A stretch of 24,196 nucleotides of DNA from CAYVBE01 sp964448935 (GTDB taxonomy: Bacteria; Planctomycetota; Brocadiia; SM23-32), in assembly GCA_964448935.1 (NCBI GenBank), contig CAYVBE010000042.1:1-24196 (forward strand), in the 5' to 3' direction. A program made the translations under genes and the position numbers. This document shows, piece after piece, positions 16,789 to 24,196 of the stretch. The first letter of the stretch is position 1, and the number at the start of each line of letters is the position of its first letter. Under the pieces are notes generated by a model, which was not told the origin of the DNA, ran no database searches, and saw nothing but the letters and a program-made list of their open reading frames with translations.

Positions 16789-17880
16789 ATGAAAGGATAC
16801 CTGGTCCTGGAGGACGGCCTGGCGTTCGAGGGGCAGGCGTTCGGCGCGTCCGGGTGCAAGCCGGGCGAAGTCGTGTTCAACACCAGCATGACGGGCTACC
16901 AGGAGGTGCTGACCGATCCCTCCTACAAGGACCAGATAGTCACCATGACCTACCCGTTGATCGGCAACTACGGGGTCAACCCGGGCGACGTGGAGTCCAT
17001 GGGTCCCCAGGTCGAGGGATTCATCGTGCGGGAGTACTGCGCCGCCCCGTCGAACTTCGCGGCCACCGACACCCTGGGGGACTATCTGCGCGAGAATGAC
17101 GTGATCGCGGTGGCGGATATTGACACCCGCGCCGTCACGCGCCACATCCGCACGGCGGGCGCCATGCGGGCCGTCATCGCTGCCGGCGACTACGACGTGG
17201 ACGAGTTGGCCGACCGCGCCCGCGCCTGGCCCGGCCTGGTAGGGCGCGACACCGTCAAGAAGGTCACCTGCGAGGAGCCCTACGAGTTCGTGGGCAAAGA
17301 AGAACTCCCCGAGGACGCGCCGCTGGTGGTGGTTTACGATTTCGGGGCCAAGCTGAATATCCTGCGCTGCCTCCGCGACACGGGCTGTCGCGTGCACGTT
17401 GTCCCCGCTTCGACCCCGGTCGAGGACGTCCTGGCTCTCGATCCGGACGGAGTGCTGCTCTCCAACGGCCCGGGCGACCCGGCCGGTGTGCCCTACGCCA
17501 TCGAGGCCGCCGGGGGGCTGGTCGGCCAGAAGCCGGTCTTCGGCATCTGTCTGGGCCACCAGTTACTGGGCCTGGCGCTGGGGGGGGAGACCTACAAGCT
17601 GAAGTTCGGCCACCGGGGCGCCAACCATCCCGTCAAGAACATGGACTCTGGCCGGATTGACATAACCTGTCAGAACCACGGCTTTTGCGTGGACGCCGAT
17701 TCGCTTCCCGCCGAGGTTGAGCTGACCCACCTGAACCTCAACGACAAGACCTCCGAGGGACTGCGGCACAAGGAGCTGCCCGTCATGGCGGTGCAGTACC
17801 ACCCGGAGGCATCGGCGGGACCGCACGATGCGCGACATCTCTTCGGATCGTTTATGGAGATGATGGAAAATGACCGATAG
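16789..17880 (+). CDS. carA: Carbamoyl-phosphate synthase small subunit
   Basis: The glutaminase subunit that feeds ammonia to CarB for carbamoyl phosphate, used in pyrimidine and arginine synthesis. 363 residues. The N-terminal CarA domain has the typical EVVFNTSMTGYQEVLTDPSY motif and the VADIDTRAVTRHIR segment. The C-terminal class I amidotransferase has the nucleophile in FGICLGHQLLGLALG and the His/Glu of VQYHPEA. ATG 16789 gives the normal N-terminus; the ribosome-binding site is weak. Its last 11 bases overlap the guaA start (ATGA-type coupling), so the two are translationally linked. Confidence 0.97.
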   Translation: MKGYLVLEDGLAFEGQAFGASGCKPGEVVFNTSMTGYQEVLTDPSYKDQIVTMTYPLIGNYGVNPGDVESMGPQVEGFIVREYCAAPSNFAATDTLGDYLRENDVIAVADIDTRAVTRHIRTAGAMRAVIAAGDYDVDELADRARAWPGLVGRDTVKKVTCEEPYEFVGKEELPEDAPLVVVYDFGAKLNILRCLRDTGCRVHVVPASTPVEDVLALDPDGVLLSNGPGDPAGVPYAIEAAGGLVGQKPVFGICLGHQLLGLALGGETYKLKFGHRGANHPVKNMDSGRIDITCQNHGFCVDADSLPAEVELTHLNLNDKTSEGLRHKELPVMAVQYHPEASAGPHDARHLFGSFMEMMENDR

Positions 17881-19429
17881 CGGCGGGGCAGCCCGGGAGA
17901 CCGTGGTCATCGTGGACTTCGGGTCTCAGTATAGCCAGCTCATCGCGCGGCGCGTGCGTGCGCGGGGTGTCTATTGCCGCATCGTTCCGTGCAGCGCCGA
18001 CTGGGCCGATATCGCCGAGTGCAACCCGAAGGCCCTGATCCTGAGCGGCGGGCCGGGCTCGGTGCTCGAGGAGGACGCTCCGGCGCTGGATGCACGCGCC
18101 CTGGAGGCTGGAATTCCCATCCTCGGCATCTGCTACGGTATGCAGTGGCTGGCTTTTGCGCTGGGCGGCGAGGTGGAGCGGGCAGGCCGACGGGAATACG
18201 GACCGGCTGCTTTGCAGGTGGACGACGGCCACGGGCTTCTGGGCGGTCTGCCGGACCACACGCGCGTCTGGATGAGCCACGGCGACCAGGTGCGGCGGCT
18301 GCCTCAGGGCTTCCGCGTTCTGGCGCACACCGAGAACTGCCCCGCGGCGGCCATGGCGGACGACGGGCGGCAGTTCTACGGCCTGCAGTTCCACCCGGAG
18401 GTGGTGCATACGCCGAAGGGCACCCGCATCCTGCGCAATTTCCTGTTCGACATCGCCGGCTGCGAGGGCGGCTGGACGATGGCGGATTTCGTGCAGGTGT
18501 CGGTGAACCGTATACGGGAGCAGGTGGGCGACGGTCGCGTGATCTGCGGGCTTTCGGGGGGCGTGGACAGCGCGGTGACCGCCGCCCTGCTGCACCGCGC
18601 CATCGGCGACCGCGCTATCTCTATCTTCGTCAACAACGGGGTCTTACGCGCGGGCGAGGCGGAGAGCATCCAGCGGTTCTTCCGCGAGACCTACCCGCTG
18701 AACCTGGACTGCGTGGACGCGGTGGACAGGTTTCTGGACGCCCTGGCCGGCGTCACCGATCCCGAGGAAAAACGCAAGGTCATCGGCAAGGTGTTCGTGG
18801 ACGTCTTCCGGGAGGAAGCGGCGCGCATCGGCGATGTCCGCTACCTGGCGCAGGGGACGCTTTACCCGGACGTGATCGAGAGCGAATCGGCCCACGGCGG
18901 GCCGTCGGCGCGCATAAAGAGCCATCACAACGTGGGTGGGCTGCCGGACGATTTCGATTTCGAGCTTGTCGAACCCCTGCGGGACCTCTTCAAGGACGAG
19001 GTGCGCGAACTGGGCGCCGAACTGGGCCTGCCGGAGGAGATACTCCGGCGGCAGCCCTTCCCGGGACCCGGCCTGGCCGTGCGGATCATCGGCGAGGTGA
19101 CGCCCGAGCGCCTGCGCATCGTGCGCGAGGCCGACCTGCGCGTGCAGGAGGAACTGGAGGCCCACGAGATCTACGACGACATCTGGCAGTCTTTCGCCGT
19201 GCTGCTGCCGGTCAAGACCGTGGGGGTCATGGGGGACGGGCGGACCTACGCCAACGTGGTGGCGCTGCGGATCGTCAGCAGCCTGGACGGCATGACGTCG
19301 GACTGGGTGCGCGTGCCCTACGAGACGCTGGAGACCCTCTCCAATCGGATAATTAACGAAGTGCGCGGCGTGAACCGGGTGGTCTTTGACATCAGCCCCA
19401 AACCGCCCAGCACCATCGAGTGGGAATAG
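17870..19429 (+). CDS. guaA: GMP synthase (glutamine-hydrolysing)
   Basis: Converts XMP to GMP with glutamine-derived ammonia. 519 residues. The class I amidotransferase domain has VDFGSQYSQLIARRVR, the nucleophile in GICYGMQ and FHPEV. The PP-loop ATP pyrophosphatase domain begins at CGLSGGVDSAVTAAL, and the dimerisation domain carries RQPFPGPGLAVR and the invariant end PPSTIEWE. The gene overlaps carA by 11 bp and is followed by carB 18 bp later, which is an unusual insertion between the two carbamoyl-phosphate synthase subunits. No motif is missing. Confidence 0.97.
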   Translation: MTDSGGAARETVVIVDFGSQYSQLIARRVRARGVYCRIVPCSADWADIAECNPKALILSGGPGSVLEEDAPALDARALEAGIPILGICYGMQWLAFALGGEVERAGRREYGPAALQVDDGHGLLGGLPDHTRVWMSHGDQVRRLPQGFRVLAHTENCPAAAMADDGRQFYGLQFHPEVVHTPKGTRILRNFLFDIAGCEGGWTMADFVQVSVNRIREQVGDGRVICGLSGGVDSAVTAALLHRAIGDRAISIFVNNGVLRAGEAESIQRFFRETYPLNLDCVDAVDRFLDALAGVTDPEEKRKVIGKVFVDVFREEAARIGDVRYLAQGTLYPDVIESESAHGGPSARIKSHHNVGGLPDDFDFELVEPLRDLFKDEVRELGAELGLPEEILRRQPFPGPGLAVRIIGEVTPERLRIVREADLRVQEELEAHEIYDDIWQSFAVLLPVKTVGVMGDGRTYANVVALRIVSSLDGMTSDWVRVPYETLETLSNRIINEVRGVNRVVFDISPKPPSTIEWE

Positions 19430-19447
19430 GAAGGACTGCACCGAACG

Positions 19448-22705
<3,258 letters not shown>

Positions 22706-22744
22706 GTGGGCCAGGTGGACGTGCGGTCCGTGCGCCACCGCTCC

Positions 22745-22763
22745 CGCGGCAATCTCGCCGTTT
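22745..22763. repeat. 19-bp repeat, partial copy upstream of uspA
   Basis: CGCGGCAATCTCGCCGTTT is identical to 23455-23473, which is the right end of the palindromic element downstream of uspA. The left half of that element is absent here. Confidence 0.7.
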
Positions 22764-22781
22764 TCGCTCAGTTCTGCCGGC

Positions 22782-22810
22782 TTGCCCATCGGCGGTCTGC
22801 GCGGTATATT
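22782..22810 (+). promoter_or_regulatory. Sigma-70-type promoter of the usp gene
   Basis: TTGCCC (22782-22787), 17-bp spacer, TATATT (22805-22810). The predicted start is near 22817, ~63 nt before the ATG. It separates the usp gene from the car operon. Confidence 0.6.
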
Positions 22811-22879
22811 CATGGAGCGGGCGGATATCGCCGGATTGCGGTATATCTCTGTTCCAATCGGAACGCAGGAGGTGATGCC

Positions 22880-23392
22880 ATGCCTAAAGAAGCCAGCGAC
22901 TACACTCCACACCTGGACGAGACCGAGGAGCACTTCGAGGGCCGGGGGCGGCCCGTGCTGCTGGCCCTGTCCACGTTCCGGCACTCCGACGCTGCCATAG
23001 AGTTCGCCACCGAGAAGGCAGCGGAGGGGCGGGACCTGGTTCTGGCGTACATCGTGGATTTCAACCTGGCCCGCTATTACATCGGCACGGACGTGGGCCT
23101 GTACCCCGAGCTGCAGGAGCAAACCCGCCACGAGTTGCTCGAGCAGCACAAGCACCAGGCCGACGCCAGGGCCGCCGAACTCGCCGAGCGCCTGCGGGAC
23201 CGGGGCGTGACCGTCCGCGTCTACGTAAGCATCGGCCGCTTCGCCGAGCAGTGCCTGACCCTGGTCGAAAGAGAGCATCCCGACATCATAGTCACCACCC
23301 GCTCCGAGCGCCCGAACTGGGTCAAGAAATTCTTCGGTTCCCCCGTGGACAGGCTCCGCAAAAAGACCGACTGCCCCGTGATCGAGCGGTAG
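22880..23392 (+). CDS. Universal stress protein (UspA family)
   Basis: A 170-residue cytoplasmic protein of the Usp alpha/beta fold: the first strand VLLALSTFRHSDAAIEFATEKA, the middle LAERLRDRGVTVRVYVSIGRFAEQCLTLVEREHPDIIVTT, and the C-terminal GSPVDRLRKKTDCPVIE match the family. In ATP-binding members the last region reads G-x2-G-x9-G-S/T; here the first glycines are replaced (RSERPNWVKKFFGS), so ATP binding is doubtful. A short N-terminal extension (DYTPHLDETEEHFEGRG) precedes the fold. ATG 22880 has a near-perfect AGGAGGTGAT ribosome-binding site, suggesting high translation. The gene stands alone with its own promoter, between two repeats. Confidence 0.85.
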   Translation: MPKEASDYTPHLDETEEHFEGRGRPVLLALSTFRHSDAAIEFATEKAAEGRDLVLAYIVDFNLARYYIGTDVGLYPELQEQTRHELLEQHKHQADARAAELAERLRDRGVTVRVYVSIGRFAEQCLTLVEREHPDIIVTTRSERPNWVKKFFGSPVDRLRKKTDCPVIER

Positions 23393-23432
23393 GGCGTGCG
23401 CCTGGCCACACGCTGCCGTGTTGCTTCCGACC

Positions 23433-23473
23433 GTCATTGCGAGGAGCGTAGCGACGCGGCAATCTCGCCGTTT
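23433..23473. repeat. Palindromic dispersed repeat (MITE-like), copy 2
   Basis: The core from GTCATTGCGAGGAG to GCGACGCGGCAATCTC has inverted ends ATTGC (23436-23440) and GCAAT (23459-23463). Its right end, CGCGGCAATCTCGCCGTTT, is shared exactly with 22745-22763. It lies in the short gap between two convergent genes. The remainder of this gap (to 23544) shows no gene. Confidence 0.7.
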
Positions 23474-23537
23474 CCGTGCGCGCACCGCAGGCTGCCCGAA
23501 GGCAACAACGAAAGTGGCGCGGGCTCGCGCTGACGAT

Positions 23538-23553
23538 GGGGGCCTCAGCCCCC
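23538..23553. terminator. GC hairpin between convergent genes
   Basis: The perfect stem GGGGGC-CTCA-GCCCCC overlaps the stop codon of the sulfatase gene. There is no T run on either side, so intrinsic termination is uncertain. It could slow transcription from both directions. Confidence 0.35.
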
Positions 23554-24141
23554 CGGTTCGCCGGCACCGTAGTCCACCCAGTCTCCGACTTCCTCGCCCC
23601 AGGTGCGGCATTGCTCGTGCAGGTCCTGCTGCACGTCGGCGTGCGCGGGTGCGCCGGCGATGTTGACCGTTTCGTGCGGATCGTTGGTCAGGTCGTAGAG
23701 CTCCGGACGGTCGCCGGGGGTGTAGACGTATTTCCACCGTTCCGTCACGGCGGCGCGGCGGATGTCACCCACTGTCGGATTGCCGGAATACTGGCTGAAG
23801 AGGGTACGTTCGGGCGGCGGCTTGCCGGACTCCAGCGTCTGCCGCAACGAGAGGCCGTCGCAGACTTTCGGCGCGGGAAGACCGAGCAGGTCCAGCAGCG
23901 TGGGCATGACGTCCAGGTGCCAGACCGGCCCCTCGAACCGGCCCCGCCGGCCGCCCGGCAGCCGCACCATCAGCGGCACGCGGATGGCCGACTCGTACAT
24001 CTCCATCTTCTGATACATCCGGTGCTGGCCCAGGTGGTCGCCGTGGTCAACGGTGAAGACTACGATGGTCCGCTCGGCCTCGCCGGATTCCTCCAGCGCC
24101 CGGAGGATGCGGCCGATGGCGTCGTCCGCCAGCCGCACCAG
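23545..24141 (-). CDS. Sulfatase family protein, C-terminal part (truncated)
   Basis: The C-terminal ~198 residues of an alkaline-phosphatase-superfamily sulfatase, enzymes that remove sulfate from polysaccharides or small esters. RLADDAIGRILRALEESGEAERTIVVFTVDHGDHLGQH contains the metal-binding DHGD.LG.H motif, followed by the K..MYE...RVPL segment, a GRFEGPVWHLDVMPTLLDLLGLP region and the typical C-terminal WKYVYTPGDRPELYDLTNDPHE. The N-terminal half with the catalytic formylglycine Cys/Ser motif is not present. The homologous reading stops near 24141; upstream in frame the sequence is unlike sulfatases and meets a stop codon about 11 codons further on (24175-24177). So the gene is interrupted by an insertion or an assembly join. 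Planctomycetes carry many such genes, which supports the taxonomic guess. Confidence 0.8.
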   Translation of the reverse strand: MVRLADDAIGRILRALEESGEAERTIVVFTVDHGDHLGQHRMYQKMEMYESAIRVPLMVRLPGGRRGRFEGPVWHLDVMPTLLDLLGLPAPKVCDGLSLRQTLESGKPPPERTLFSQYSGNPTVGDIRRAAVTERWKYVYTPGDRPELYDLTNDPHETVNIAGAPAHADVQQDLHEQCRTWGEEVGDWVDYGAGEPGG

Positions 24142-24196
24142 TCCTAGTGGTCCATAACACTTGAGTTTCGGGGTTCAGAGCCATTCTGGCAAGGTC
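24142..24196. other. Foreign-looking sequence at the window edge (possible mobile-element end)
   Basis: The last ~55 bases are visibly less GC-rich than the flanking gene, begin at a CCTAG sequence and break the sulfatase frame. They may be the terminus of an insertion sequence or the product of a scaffold join. Too little is present to identify an element. Confidence 0.35.

Noticed and set aside
23322..23567. Short minus-strand frame reading RLPRRYAPRNDG
   Set aside because: It is the translation of the palindromic repeat at 23433-23473, not a gene.

Overview
This is a GC-rich, gene-dense bacterial chromosomal segment, probably from a metagenome-derived assembly: it contains an internal run of exactly 100 N, and its right edge looks like a repeat or insertion junction. 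The gene set is a housekeeping core (rpsO-pnp, metK, purF, guaA, carAB, dapF, gdhA) plus an arylsulfatase-type enzyme, two sigma-54 activators and a stand-alone FMN glutamate-synthase-like protein. This would fit Planctomycetota or a related PVC-type lineage. That placement is an inference of moderate-to-low confidence, because no marker gene here is decisive.

Layout. 1-2310 (+): the tail of an unknown gene, a CvpA-like membrane protein, then an unrecognised 427-residue protein with two helix-turn-helix-like segments, preceded by a well-formed sigma-54 promoter and an upstream palindrome, and closed by a strong intrinsic terminator. 2380-7883 (-): rpsO, pnp and a sigma-54 response-regulator-like gene run in one direction. 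A possible ~190-nt RNA with its own promoter and terminator follows, and then metK, which is broken by the assembly gap. 8016-11804 (+): gdhA (divergent from rpsO), dapF and purF. 12009-16494 (+): a KaiC-like/GAF/sigma-54 AAA+/Fis activator, tandem upstream dyads and a near-consensus sigma-54 promoter, then a glutamate-synthase-like gene and a small four-cysteine protein. 16517-22705 (+): a candidate structured RNA, then carA-guaA-carB. 22745-24196: uspA between two copies of a 19-bp repeat, then a convergent sulfatase gene truncated at the window edge.

How it fits together. Much of the window handles ammonia, glutamate and glutamine: GDH, PurF, CarA and GuaA (three glutamine amidotransferases), and the glutamate-synthase-like flavoprotein. 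Two sigma-54 activators and two sigma-54 promoters lie in the same 14 kb. Both activators keep an intact AAA+ motor with GAFTGA, but both have N-terminal input domains that have lost the residues normally needed for function: the receiver lacks the phosphoacceptor Asp and conserved Lys, and the KaiC-like domain lacks a P-loop. The most novel candidate system is the activator at 12082-14406 with the sigma-54 operon just downstream (14416-16494). I infer that it is a locally encoded nitrogen- or redox-responsive regulon, not yet a demonstrated one.

Predicted housekeeping promoters share a TTGC-type -35 element with a 17-bp spacer, a recurring local signature seen at unrelated genes.
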